NCBI GenBank assembly: GCA_963920635.1
Contig: OY987301.1
Location: 23,168,501 to 23,232,500, forward strand
Origin: Pseudeuparius sepicola
Lineage: Eukaryota; Arthropoda; Insecta; Coleoptera; Anthribidae
Reading direction: 5' to 3'
Length of the DNA: 64,000 bases
The position numbers and the translations under genes are program-made. Below, in pieces: positions 46,791 through 57,929 of this stretch (positions are counted from its first letter, which is position 1; every line of letters starts with the position of its first letter). The notes under the pieces are model-generated. The model was not told the origin of the DNA. It did no database searches and worked only from the letters and a program-made list of their open reading frames with translations.

Positions 46791-48237
46791 GAGCGGTCTA
46801 TAAGTCAGAACACAGGACGCCGATCCTGGTCTTAATTTTCTGGTTTCTGGATAGGTATTGGAATTTTTTTGACCGCATCTAAATCAATGAGTATGTGCCA
46901 TTGAATCAAACTAGTTGAAAATGTAAAACCTCTATAGCGGCAGCTTAGTAGATACCCTCTTAATAAATTTCATAGTAAGTAATAGTGATGCTAGTAGCAG
47001 CTAGCTAGGATGAAATGCATAGGAAATGGAAAAAAGTACTTTTAGCATTATTTTCCAATGTCGTTATCTGGTTCGTTCAAGGAAAACGTTCTCCCGTTCC
47101 ATTTTAATTGCTTCGGAATTGAGGTATTTATTTCCCCCCATAAAGAAAGACCTGACGTAAACAAATGCACGAAGATTTACGTTCAATGAATTTTCGTTCA
47201 ACATAAATCCACAAAAGTAATTAGAATGACAATAAAATAAAACTAGAGCCTCGTGTTAATAATGGAGGAGATTCTTTCCAAGCAACACGAGTTAATTGCT
47301 CAGCATTTCCCCACATCAGCCTCATTCTCATACTATTCTGGAATGGAGAGTTGGCTTTCTATTGAAAGCCTCATTTCGTTTACCTAAGATTTTTCCAAGG
47401 ATTTCTCTCCTTCTTTACCGACGCAATAAAGAATCTGGAGCTTTCCTTCCGAAAAGTAAAGGGCTTAATTTATAGGATTAGAGTTCCATAAAGTTTACTT
47501 CTTAGTTGTTTTCGCTACTCCGATTAATAAATAACTTGAACAAACAAAAAGGAACGCTTCTTGTAAACTGGCTCTAGATTTTGCAATGCATCAAAGTAAA
47601 TTATGGAAGTTTTGTTTTTCGGAAGAGATAACATTTTGTTGCCTGAAACGAAATGTACAGTTGATCGTCCTGCTTGCTGCACATTTAGATTCAGAGTTTG
47701 TTTTGCAGTGCACGTGCCATACGATTTATACATGCCTTCAAGATAAATTTGTAAATTGTTAAAATATACAGCCTTCGGGACATAAAGCTGCTCATAAATA
47801 TTATACTTTCTTTATGAATTTTTTAAGTCATGAACGTTCCTTCAATTCTAAAAGACCAAGGATGATACCTGCCACACTTGGCAGTAATATATTTTGTAGA
47901 TGCAAAGTGCTATTTCTGTTGATTTTAATTGAACACTGAACATCACTGGCACCTTATTGCACTTGCCTATGAATATAACACACACTGTTTTATAACTGTA
48001 GATAACTTAAAATAAAATAGCTGATTTATACAGAAATAACTAAAGAAGTAGTCTGGACAATTTAAAAGTAAAATTAATGCCAATACTGCCAATGCTGACC
48101 AGTCGGGATATAGGCAGTACTTCTACACTGTTTCCTCTTTGATATTTGTGTGTTATCATTGAGCAAAAACTCAGTGGTATTATTGAGATTTTTCTCTCGC
48201 GAAACAAAAATCTCATGGAAATAGGTAGGTATCTCAT
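46791..48237. other. No recognisable gene
   Basis: AT-rich background; short frames without motifs. Confidence 0.45.
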
Positions 48238-48572
48238 GGTGGCGGAAATAAAACGTCATCAGAAGTATGTTCGGTTGCCTCTATCAATAGAATTGTATTT
48301 ACAACTAGCTGGCAGAACAAGTGATTTTCAAAGGTTTACAAAACATAATGACACTACTTTAAAAGCTCTAGCTGCTAGAAATTTCAAAAATATATGGTTA
48401 ATTTAGCAGTTATGACTTTTAAAATAGTGCCATTAGCATCTATGCATATTATAAAAATACCCTTTCTAATAAATAAAACTTTCAAATGCGCTGACTTTTC
48501 TAGCTAGTTGTAAATAAAATTCGATTGCTACAGGCAAAATAATATACTTTTGATGACGTTTTATTTCCCACC
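48238..48572. mobile_element. 335-bp MITE with about 80-bp arms
   Basis: GGTGGCGGAAATAAAACGTC, ATCAGAAGTATG, TTGCCTCTATCAAT, GTATTTACAACTAGCTGG on the left are mirrored by CTAGCTAGTTGTAAATAAAA, ATTGCTACAGGCAAAA, TACTTTTGATGACGTTTTAT and TTCCCACC on the right. The target duplication is not clear. It is non-coding. Confidence 0.75.
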
Positions 48573-49787
48573 TTTCTAGTCAAAGTCAATACCCTGCATA
48601 ATAGTTTGGTCCCACACTTATAGTCTGTATAGGAAACAGTGTCATAACGATCTGTAAAAATGAATAAGAAAGATTAATTCTATTGGACAAGATATAAATA
48701 TATCGTCTGTAATAAAATCTATATAAATTTCGTTGTTAGGAAAATGAGATTTCTTGCATCGTTAACACTGAGTTAAGATAAATCGCCATGGCCTCCAAAT
48801 ATTTGCTTAACGTGAATAGTTAAAACGTGATCCATCATTTGCAGGAAAGATTTTTCAGGATTAAAAGCGAAATTGTTGTAATTAATGAAAGACCTAATCC
48901 AAATTTATGCAAGTACTTCAAGTGAAATGTGTGCCGATTTATTTTGGAAAATCGTCCTTGCCAGTGAAATGTTTTATTCGGAAAATTAATATTTCCTGCT
49001 AAGGAGGAAATGCCATAGGCAAACATATTATATGAAAATAGAAGCAAGAGCACATCGTTATAGAAAAACGTAGGCAATTAAAAAGAGTTCAGGTGATGCC
49101 GAGCATTTGTTTTTAACACAAAGAACGAAAGTTTTAAGAAAAATTTCAATCGTACGTCAAATATACAAATGGGGACAACACCAGGTGGCCACAGGATTTT
49201 TAAGAGAAAATTTTTAAATTTGGATACATGTATTTTTGTAAAAGGTGTATTGTAAAAAACTCATGTAAATACACAAAAACGCATATAAATACAAAAATTA
49301 GGACATGATAACCGCATTGGGGACACAATTCCCTCCAACTTTGGTATATTTACACTTTTTATCTAAAATCAGAAACAACGAAGCTAGACGGATTAGAATA
49401 AATCTCCAAAATTTCTAGTAAGCCATGCCATACTAATAAAAAAACACCTCACCTTGTATACAGCTTTTAGCCCTACTCCCTGCTGCGCACGGAAAGGCGT
49501 AGGGAACGAATGGAGATAGAATTCTCCACCATTTTTAACCTTATATTAGCAGTTTGAATGGTGGATAAGTAAAAACTTGTTGGTGTTGGTGGCTATTTTG
49601 TATATTTGGAAAGGTTGCGTTTTGATTCATTCTTGGACTAAAAACAAGCTATTAGTTGATATTTAGTTGTTGTCGAAGATTCACCATGTTCTGCGTGTTC
49701 TAGATAGTAAAGAAATGATGTAGGTACCTACTTCATAAGGATCTAAAAAATGCGAAGAAGCTTTGACCTCTAGATTGTAAGATTACA

Positions 49788-49824
49788 AAAGTCGAGATCT
49801 CGACTTTAAAGTCGAGATCTCGAG
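49788..49824. repeat. Two tandem 20-bp perfect palindromes
   Basis: AAAGTCGAGATCTCGACTTT (49,788-49,807) is its own reverse complement and is followed at once by a second copy, AAAGTCGAGATCTCGA, that loses symmetry in its last bases. Confidence 0.9.
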
Positions 49825-50269
49825 TCTATGGGTTATTTTTTTATCAAATGCACCAAATTTTGTCAGCATTTTATGAATGCGAACATCAGAACATTAATTA
49901 GCTTATTTCCCCAACAATATATTTTAAAGTATTCTTGTTTTTAGGTTTCCAAAAGAAGACAAAAGAATAGCTGATTGGATATAAGGAAATATATGAGAAA
50001 TGTATAAAGATATAGGAAGTCAATGCTGGAAGAAATATTATTGGAACATGAAGAACGGTCGCTGCAACAAGCGTGTATAATTATGATAATTATGATAATT
50101 TAGAACTGTACAATATAAAATAGAAAATCATTTTCTTTAACCCATATTTCACAGTTTGTACAAAACATCAAACATTTAAATTGATATAACAATCCTGTAT
50201 TTTAAAATACCTGCTTCATTTAGGGTTCACAAAATTTATGAAATTGTATATAGATTACTACCTTATGTG

Positions 50270-50572
50270 GAATGTTTCTTTGATTAGTACAGAAATTTTA
50301 ACCAGTGGTAATGTTGAATCCTTGGAGATAAAATTTCCGTTTTCCATCAATTTTCTTTTAATTTATTTTTTAAAGTGGTCCGTCATCCTAATTTATAGTC
50401 TGCAATGTTGCCACACTTCATAAAAATCGTAATGTTATTTTGAAATATTTAACGATTTTTAAAAATTTTAAGTTATTTACTTTAAGTTTTTACACAAATA
50501 AATTCATAATCATGCTTCCGGGGTTGAAATTTACCACAGCATCAAATTTCTGTACTAATCAAAGAAACGCCT
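50270..50572. repeat. Inverted repeat, about 45-bp arms
   Basis: GTTTCTTTGATTAGTACAGA, AATTTTAACCAGTGGTAATG on the left pairs with ATTTACCACAGCATCAAATT, TCTGTACTAATCAAAGAAAC on the right. Pairing fades outside, so it is probably the inner part of an old MITE. Confidence 0.75.
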
Positions 50573-51472
50573 TGTATAGTGGGGCAGATCTTTCTCAAAC
50601 AGCCTGTATTAACTCCGATTATCGACTTTAAAAAGAGGTAGTAACTCATTTAGCATTCTTTCAAATATTTCATTCATTCCAATAGTCTGGAATATAATGT
50701 ATGTATGCCTACGTTACATATACAACATATTTTGAAACCACTATACCTTAGCATTTTGTTATTGGTGGCAGCAGGTGCCTGACTTAATAACTTCAAAGTT
50801 AGATGAAATCTTGTGTGCAATTTTCTTGAGATTGCATATTTTTAAAGTATATAACGTAAGGTATATACACAAATTTTATTTGGACATACATTTTTCATAC
50901 AGCCTTACTTTACAAATCATAGTTGGGTTCGATCTATCATACAAGTTTTATTTCTGAATTTCATGTGTATCATTAACTAGATGAGCAATTTGTAGAAATT
51001 CCGATTAGAACTACAGCTGCACGAGCAAATGCAACTGATAAGGAAGGAAGCTTGGTGAATATTTATAATTCAATATAAATGTTTAGACTACAGAAAATAT
51101 ATGCTCCGCGTTGCGTATTATATTTTCTGTGGTTTAGACGTTATTTTATTTATTTACTTTTGAGTAAATTGGACTAATTAATTACCCAAGAATTTCAGAA
51201 GTGGGCCCAATTGGTTTACGAGTCTAATCAATTTGAATTTTCTCTCCTTTTCATTATTGGGTGAGATGACGTAAGTAACTTGAGACTTACTTTTATTGCA
51301 GCTCCAAAAACTCCAAAGAATTGCAATTACTTCTCTTCTTAAAGAACTTTAAAGAATATAGTGATAAGCCGCTCATTTGTTGTCTGTAGTATTCCCGTGT
51401 GTTTGACAAGGATCATAGCATACACCATATATTCGGCCTCGTCTCCTAAATAATTATAACTATAGTATCCCC

Positions 51473-51508
51473 TGTACAGTGTACACTGTACGATCTGTAC
51501 AGTGTACA
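51473..51508. repeat. 18-bp perfect palindrome plus half-copy
   Basis: GTACAGTGTACACTGTAC is self-complementary, and CTGTACAGTGTACATG follows within 5 bases. It has dyad symmetry suitable for a dimeric DNA-binding protein, but no partner is evident. Confidence 0.85.
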
Positions 51509-51670
51509 TGCCCCAAGCCGCACGATTTAAAATAAAAACTCAAGCAAAAAACCCCGCGCTGATTATATCACGCGTACTTACTTTTTCTTCTTTCGTGTGC
51601 CAAGCTATACGTATCGTTAATTTGTACAAAATTAAAAATACAATGCGGAAACATTCGAAAAAGGTCCAGA

Positions 51671-52915
51671 GACGATGATGGCGACGGCGACAACATAATA
51701 ATAAGTCTGAGGGAGAAAATTCGAAGATTGAAGCAAGAAATTCCTGGAACTAGGAGTAAAAATCCAAACGTGACGAGTCGCCCGATGAATCTCATTATTC
51801 GGATGGTGAAATTGAAGTTAACACTGTTAAGTTATGATGAAGAAAGTTCACACTCGAGGAACCCTTGTTCAGTAGAAGTTCAGGCAGAAATTCATACAGT
51901 ATCTACTCGTAGATGGGCCCGAAAATAACTAGGAGGGACATTACGAAACATTTTAAATTTTGTTTCGATTGTGATGTCGAAAAAGAAAAATAGTTGAAGT
52001 TCTGTTGCAACAAGATATTATTTATCGTTTTAGATCAATTAGTTGACACCGGAGATGCTGTCGAAATCGAAGGGGAGCAAAATGTGGGCCGCGGTGGCGT
52101 CGCTCGTACCGGCGCTGACTTTTTAGACTGCATGTTTTTCTGCTTTCGATCCACCTTGGTTCGAACTTATGTCGAGGCAGGCGCATGCTCATGTCTTTAA
52201 AGAAAAACAGCGCGATGGCCAAGAGCGCTGGACAAATAATGTGGGTTCACGGTATTATCCGTGTGATTTACTAATTGTCCTACACTCGCTGGGATTACTA
52301 CGGTTTTCCGTAGTATTTTAGTGCATGCTATCCTAGTTCTATCGGGAAAAAAGTCGGCCCTAGCCGCAAATGACAACGAAGACAAAATAATAGTAATTGC
52401 CCCCCTCCCTCGCACAAGCTTGTGGTTGCTTCTGGAGTGCTCCTAGTTTGGAGTATTGTAAGAGTGAAAATTTTTATTATTATGACTTAGCAAAGAGGTG
52501 GTTGGGAATATTGAAAAACAGACTATTTTATGATAAAAAATATCCGATCGCCGAAAGGTGATGGTCAGGTGATGTCATCCTTATTAAAAAGAGGAAAGGG
52601 GGAGGATCGGCAGAATACTACCTACAGAATACTACCTATAATTTAAACAAAGATTAAAAATATACCCTCGAGGAAAGCTCAATAGACGAATGGTTGTTTG
52701 AGACGGATTTGGAAGATCGAGTAAAAGCTTCCAGGAGCCTGGAAAGGGCTTCGTTAAACTTAAAGCCCAAATCTAAGAAACCAAAAAAGGATTCTACAAC
52801 GAACACTCGTTCTTTAAAGAGGAAAAATCCGTAACGGCTATTGAAACAGGGGCCTCGTCATCAGGGCGGACGCCAACAATTCCAGAGTTACCAACGCAGA
52901 GGCTCCTGTGAATAA
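51671..52915 (+). pseudogene. Broken gag-like gene of a DIRS-like retroelement
   Basis: An acidic stretch DDDGDGDN then LREKIRRLKQEIPG (51,671-51,760) is followed after a frameshift by SPDESHYSDGEIEV (51,778-51,819), a charged N-terminal region. The C-terminal part at 52,670-52,912 reads WLFETDLEDRVKASRSLERA, LNLKPKSKKPKKD, a stop, then QGGRQQFQSYQRRG. It resembles the end of DIRS-type gag proteins, where a (F/W)LFGxxLxxKIxAAKxIExTGxxLKP block precedes a Gln/Arg-rich nucleic-acid-binding tail. Between the two parts lies unrelated or scrambled sequence, including a pol C-terminal scrap. Family assignment rests on remembered pattern, not alignment. Confidence 0.5.
52371..52440 (+). pseudogene. 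DIRS-like pol fragment, second copy
   Basis: DKIIVIAPLPRTSLWLLLEC then a stop, matching the minus-strand fragment at 9,739-9,815. Its place upstream of the gag C-terminal part is not the normal gene order, so two copies or a rearrangement are involved. Confidence 0.45.
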
Positions 52916-53081
52916 TTAAGCAATACGCTCGAGTGTTTTTAGGAAAACCGACATCACTTTCTATGTCTAGTTTTACGTCAACAGTGTTGGTGTAAGGGTC
53001 ATACACCCAACAAAATCGGTCGAAATTCCGAGAGGTGCCGAAAGCAGAGAAGCTACAATCGAAACCCAGCTTCAGCAGATA

Positions 53082-53371
53082 CCGCAATTAACACCTCAAC
53101 AGGTCAGTAAAGTTGCAGAGAGACTTAAATATTTTCTCCTTAACTGGAGGAAAATTGTTACCAACCAAAATGTTCTATCGTGGTAGGTATACCTAATTTA
53201 TCATTTAAAAAAATCATAGCTAGCCATGGAATAGCTCAATCTAAAAAAATATGCCAGCTCTTCCTAGAATTTGAAGTGCTCACAAGCAAACGCGTGCACA
53301 CTGTATTACTGACACCGTATAGTTTAATCTCACAAATTCTTCAATTGATTTGCAATGAATGGTTACACTGA
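53082..53371 (+). pseudogene. DIRS-like reverse transcriptase, N-terminal fragment
   Basis: PQLTPQQVSKVAERLKYFLL then NWRKIVTNQNVLSW before TAG at 53,184. This is the characteristic start of DIRS-type RT: G(G/E)RLxxFLxxWxxITxDxxVLSWIxGYxIPF. A shifted frame continues with VGIPNLSF, matching the GYxIPFLS block, and then runs on without recognisable RT motifs to 53,371. The catalytic YxDD region is absent. In DIRS elements RT lies downstream of gag, as here. Confidence 0.55.
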
Positions 53372-53465
53372 TTATACGTCTAATAACACTCAATATATTT
53401 ATTGGATGATCTATAATGAAGACGTAACAATTTTTTATATTATCAATACTATCCTAAATAACTAA

Positions 53466-53556
53466 TATTGTTTTATTGTTGCAGGTAAGTTTACGTGGTT
53501 GAGGTTGGATCTTCATAGGCTAATTATAACGGCAACGAATTGGACTAGTAAGTATT
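53466..53556 (+). other. Candidate recursive splice site with 63-nt RS-exon
   Basis: TTGTTTTATTGTTGCAG|GTAAGT joins a pyrimidine-rich acceptor directly to a consensus donor (junction 53,484/53,485). A second donor, GTAAGTATT, starts at 53,548. The arrangement copies the site at 20,913/20,914, 32.6 kb upstream on the same strand. No exon protein is visible. It may be a true ratchet point, or the two may be diverged copies of a repeat carrying both sites. Confidence 0.4.
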
Positions 53557-55592
53557 CATTACTAGTTATAGTCATGTTCTAAATGTATTTTATACTAATC
53601 GAATCTTGTGTTTGTATTTTAATTACGCAGGGACCTCAGAAAGAAGACTATTTTTTAATGTCTATCTAGTGTTTTAAACAACATGTACCTACAGGAGTAT
53701 TATGTGAAGATTGCTCACACCTTACCTATTTAAAATTTGGACCTAGAATAAATAGAAAGTTGTAGGAAATTTCCTTGCGAGTATACGGCATGTGACTGCA
53801 CACGTTCTGGCACGAGGCGAAGCCGAGTGCCTTCAAGTGTGCGAGCATGCGCAATATGCGTTGCTTAACGAGTTGTACACTTATACTTATATAGCAAGAC
53901 CTTGGATAATATTTAAAAATATTAAAATTTAAAAAAATATTCATACCCACATTGCTTTTTGCTCCTTGATACAACATAGTGAACAATAGCTTCAAATTCC
54001 ACTAGTGTGGAATGCAATGTGAAATTGCGCGTCGACTAGCAAAGCTACTCATTGTAAAACTGTGAGCTGTGACAAAATAGCTAATAGTGGTGCGTCCTGT
54101 ACAAATGTTATTTATATGACCAGATAGGATTACGAATGGCAGGAACTGGAACGCTCCAAAAATGATGAGACTAATTAAATAAAGGTCAAGCATTAGGGAA
54201 TTTAGGGAAAGCTTCTTTCACCATCCAAACTTTATTTCATTAGATAAACATGTAACACCCCCCACATGTAAGTTTTAAGATATCCAATCTGGAAAGTGGA
54301 GACGCCACTGAATCAAACTCGCTCGCCAACGCGTTTTGGATTAAACTCAGGCTTACTGCGAGCTCCTTGAGGGGAGTTTTCTTCATTACGAACAGGCCTT
54401 AATTTTATTTTTATTATCTCTTTAATTTCCTTCATCGCACGGGCGAAATGAAAGTAATTAAAACGTCACACTTGTTATAAACGCCTATGGCGGCCCTTAT
54501 AGGCGGTTTATATAGCCCCCGCTTCGGAAAAAATATAGCATGTGCGTAACGCTTTTGTTCAAGATTAGATATAGCGCGCACAGTTTTCGATATTTAAAGT
54601 CCAAATTTCGCAAAAAATGAGAATTTAAAATATTTATACCAATATAAGTTCTTGAATTCTTGGAGTTGGGGTACCTACTTGTTTTTATTGGGCAGTCACT
54701 CGTTACCTTAACTGACTATATCAAATTTCGTGCCGCATATCGAGTTAATTTCCTCATTAAACAATGTGCGAAGTTTGGTCAGGCCGAACTTAAATTATAT
54801 GTGTCAGGTTCTGGCAGCAATATTGTTCCAGCTTCGTATAGATAGAGCTAATTTAACTGATGATGTCCAAACAACGAGGCATACTGTTCGTTATAAAGTT
54901 TTGGAACTGGTAGATAGCAATGGCTTTCACATGGGATTCAAAGCTATTATCAGTTTCAAATCCCATCCAAATCGTTAAAATCAGAGATAATTTTTTGTTT
55001 GAAAATTTTTCAATAACCACATCCTTTGACCTTCCTACCATTGTTAAAATGCAAATGTAGGGTCGGCTACGATTTGTTTATACCCCTAATTTTCACTAAA
55101 ACCATTTAGCGATTTTTTTATTTAATATATAACACCACCGCATTAATTGGGACACCTAAAAAAGTCGACTCGTATAACTAAGAAAATATACAGGCCACAG
55201 GGTGCCAAAATTGATCAGAATAGGAATTTTAACATCTGGCGAGCCAAGTGTATCCAGTGAAATTACCTCGAAACAGTTGAATGGTCAACAGGACCACCCA
55301 AAGTATTAGTGTGCAAAGACCCAATATAAAATATATAGGGTGTTCTTCTCTGTGCCATCTCAAAATGCTGAAATTGTTTTAAATGGTAGGAAGGTTCAGT
55401 AGGAAGTTCAGACAAATATCTCCAAGAATAAAGATTGAATTTGTATATTTTAATCTCGTTTTTTTTTTCAACCAATGTAAATGTCTATGACTTGCACAGA
55501 CAATTTTTGATATAACCTTCGTAACTGCGAACTCTTTTTATTATTACTTGAGAAATGAATATTTATGGATATGTTTTTAAATACTTTATATA
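53557..55592. other. No recognisable gene
   Basis: Short frames only. GC-richer at 54,290-54,370 and 54,480-54,540. GTGCCTTCAAGTGTGCGAGC at 53,829 resembles GTGCCTTCAAGTGCACGAAC at 35,499, including the following CGAGTTG-CACACT block, so a short dispersed repeat is present. Confidence 0.4.
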
Positions 55593-56688
55593 CAGGGTGT
55601 TTCTAAATTATGGTGCCAACGTAATATGACAGATAGAAAATGTAATTTTGAACAAAAGGTTTCCTATAAACATGGGTTCTAAAATGCATAAAAAGAAAGG
55701 TACAGGGTGATGAAAATATAGTTTAAAAAACATCTTTATCGCAATAACTTCTACAGAAGTTATGCAATTTAAATGAAACTTGGTGCAATTCTTTAGTAAC
55801 TGAAGTGCAATTTTGTGTAAAAACGATTTATTCCCATCAATCAGAGGTGGAGGGGCGGGGTAGCACAATGAGTTTTCTACTCATAACTTTTTTGAGGTTA
55901 TCTTTTTGGTCTCGCAGGTTCATCATTTTAGTGCATCTTTTTATTTTGAAACAAAAATGTACTCTCGTTTCATAACGATAAAATCAACCGTTTGCGTTGA
56001 AACACCTCTTAACTCCAAAATTGTACCATTTAAAGTGACAAAAAATTCCCTATGAACTATGTAAGTATAAAAAAATTTTTGCTTTCAAAATGGAACTGAT
56101 TGAAGTCGACAAAATTTCGAAATCCATATTTCAGCAAAACCATTGGTGTTTTACTCAATATCCATTAGGCATATTTTTCTTAATTTTGAACGTACAATTC
56201 ATCTGTAAAACATTTGAATGCGGTAGGCGATAATTTTATTTTTCGAATTTTAGAGTTAACAGGTCTTTTGAGGCACATTTTGCCGATTTCAACGCAAACG
56301 GTTGATTTTATCGTTATGAAACAAGAGTAAATTTTTGTTGAAAAATAAAAAGATGCACTAAATTGATGAACCGGCGAGATCAAAAAGATAACCTCAAAAA
56401 AGTTATGAGTAGAAAACCCCCGCCCTTCCTCCTCTGGTCGATGGGAATAAATCGTTTTTATACAAAATTGTTGCACTTCAGTTAACAAAGAATTTCACCA
56501 AGTTTCATTTAAATTGAATAACTTCTGTAGAAGTTATTGCGATAAAGATGTTTTTCAAACTATACTTTTATCACCCTGTAACTTTCTTGTTATGCATTTT
56601 AGGACCCATGTTTATAGGAAATTTTTTGTTCGAAATGACATTTTCTATCCGTCATATTACGTTGGCACCATAATTTAGAAACACCCTG
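55593..56688. mobile_element. 1,096-bp nested palindrome, TA target (outer element)
   Basis: CAGGGTGTTTCTAAATTATG, GTGCCAACGTAATATGAC on the left is mirrored by GTCATATTACGTTGGCACCA, TAATTTAGAAACACCCTG on the right, each abutting TA. The inverse pairing extends over about 430 bp per arm. A second pair of termini sits about 110 bp inside. No transposase is present, but the inner arms match the decayed transposase-bearing element at 36.1-38.0 kb. Confidence 0.9.
55703..56578. mobile_element. Inner palindrome of the 55.6 kb element
   Basis: CAGGGTGATGAAAATATAGT after TA at 55,701-55,702 is mirrored by ACTATACTTTTATCACCCTG before TA at 56,579-56,580. Its midpoint coincides with that of the outer palindrome. 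Arms include TTTCATAACGATAAAATCAA with CCGTTTGCGTTGAAA, shared with 36.46 and 37.72 kb. Confidence 0.75.
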
Positions 56689-57298
56689 TATTAATTAGTG
56701 AACAATACAACTAAATTGGATAATGCGATGGAGAGATTAATTACAGCTAGTTATACTTCTGGTAAAGTCAGTTGAAACAGTATAAAAACTCTAACTGGCT
56801 TCGTAAAAGGAATATTTGACATAGGTTTACAGCGTTTATGCCCATATCATACTAGTGGTAATTAATTTTCTAGCCATGTAGTTTCGACGAGTTTTATTTA
56901 ACTCAGACGGAAACATTAACGGACTACATAATCTTGGCCAAACTCCAAATTTTAGTAAAGAAACTCATAAAATATTTTGTCACCTACACATGAATATCTT
57001 ATAAGCATGAAATATTAAGGATTCGAGAGTAGTCATTTATTCAATTGACGTCAGAAGATGGTTCTATTTGTGTCTATTTGGAGATTAAGAATCGTGCAGT
57101 TTTTTAATATGAGACCATTTATCCAATTTTGTTATCTTAGTTAAGCACGCTAAAATTTAAAAAACAATGGTTCTAAAATATATCCGAATAAGAGCAAAAA
57201 TCGATGTGTCTCTGGATTTTTTGAGAAGAATTCCTGTAATTTTTGAATTAATTTATTACAATCCCCACACTGTATGTACCTATCTATACGGTGTGTCC

Positions 57299-57926
57299 AC
57301 AGATGGAGTTGACAAGAGGAGAAAAATGTTATTATTGTTTTTACTACGAAAAGTCATTCTTTATAAAAAAAAATTCTGCTTGTCGAGAAAATAAGATTAC
57401 CATCTAAAAATCTTGGGTCAGATGTACAGGGTGTTAATAAATTAAGAATACATGAAAACCATTACACATTTATTATTTTAGACTAAATATTTATAAAGAA
57501 AGTTGTTTATAATTCAAAATAAAGCCTCAATGTTTTTACTTTTTTTAAAGTGAATTTCTGCAACTGTTATTTAATTTTTTGTTTTGTTTGTTTAACAATA
57601 AGACTCATTTCCATTTTGGATTTTCATGGATTTTCATAAATTCAGCGTAAAAACATAAAAATTAATATTCAAATTTCAAATTTTGTATTAAGGTTTTACT
57701 GTGGATTATAAACAACTTCCTCTTTTATAAGCATGTTTTCTAAAATAATAAATATTTCGTGTTTTTTTTTAGTTATTAACACCCTGTACAGCTGCTGATC
57801 TAAGATTTTAGTATACTAAACTCATTTTACCGACAAACATAACTTTTTATAAAGAATAATTAATTTAAGTCAAACAACAATAATATTTTTTTTCTCCTCT
57901 TGTCAGCTCCATCCGTGGACACACTG
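57299..57926. mobile_element. 628-bp TIR element, TA target (outer)
   Basis: CGGTGTGTCCACAGATGGAG, TTGACAAGAGGAG on the left faces CTCCTCTTGTCAGCTCCATC, CGTGGACACACTG on the right, both abutting TA. The arms (about 125 bp) are diverged but continuous. They flank a second TA-bounded element at the centre. Confidence 0.85.
57427..57786. mobile_element. 360-bp MITE inside the 57.3 kb element
   Basis: CAGGGTGTTAATAA and TTATTAACACCCTG with TA on both sides. It lies at the axis of the outer palindrome (midpoints within about 6 bp). Its sequence is also found, inverted, at 61.6-61.9 kb together with outer arm sequence. Confidence 0.85.
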
Positions 57927-57929
57927 TAC

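Larger units (their letters stand above)
48573..51470. other. No gene; scattered palindromes
   Basis: Contains the tandem palindromes at 49,788-49,824 and the inverted repeat at 50,270-50,572. AT-rich background otherwise. Confidence 0.45.

Noticed and set aside
48040..48406. Overlapping open frames on both strands
   Set aside because: They cross the MITE boundary at 48,238 and show no protein motif.
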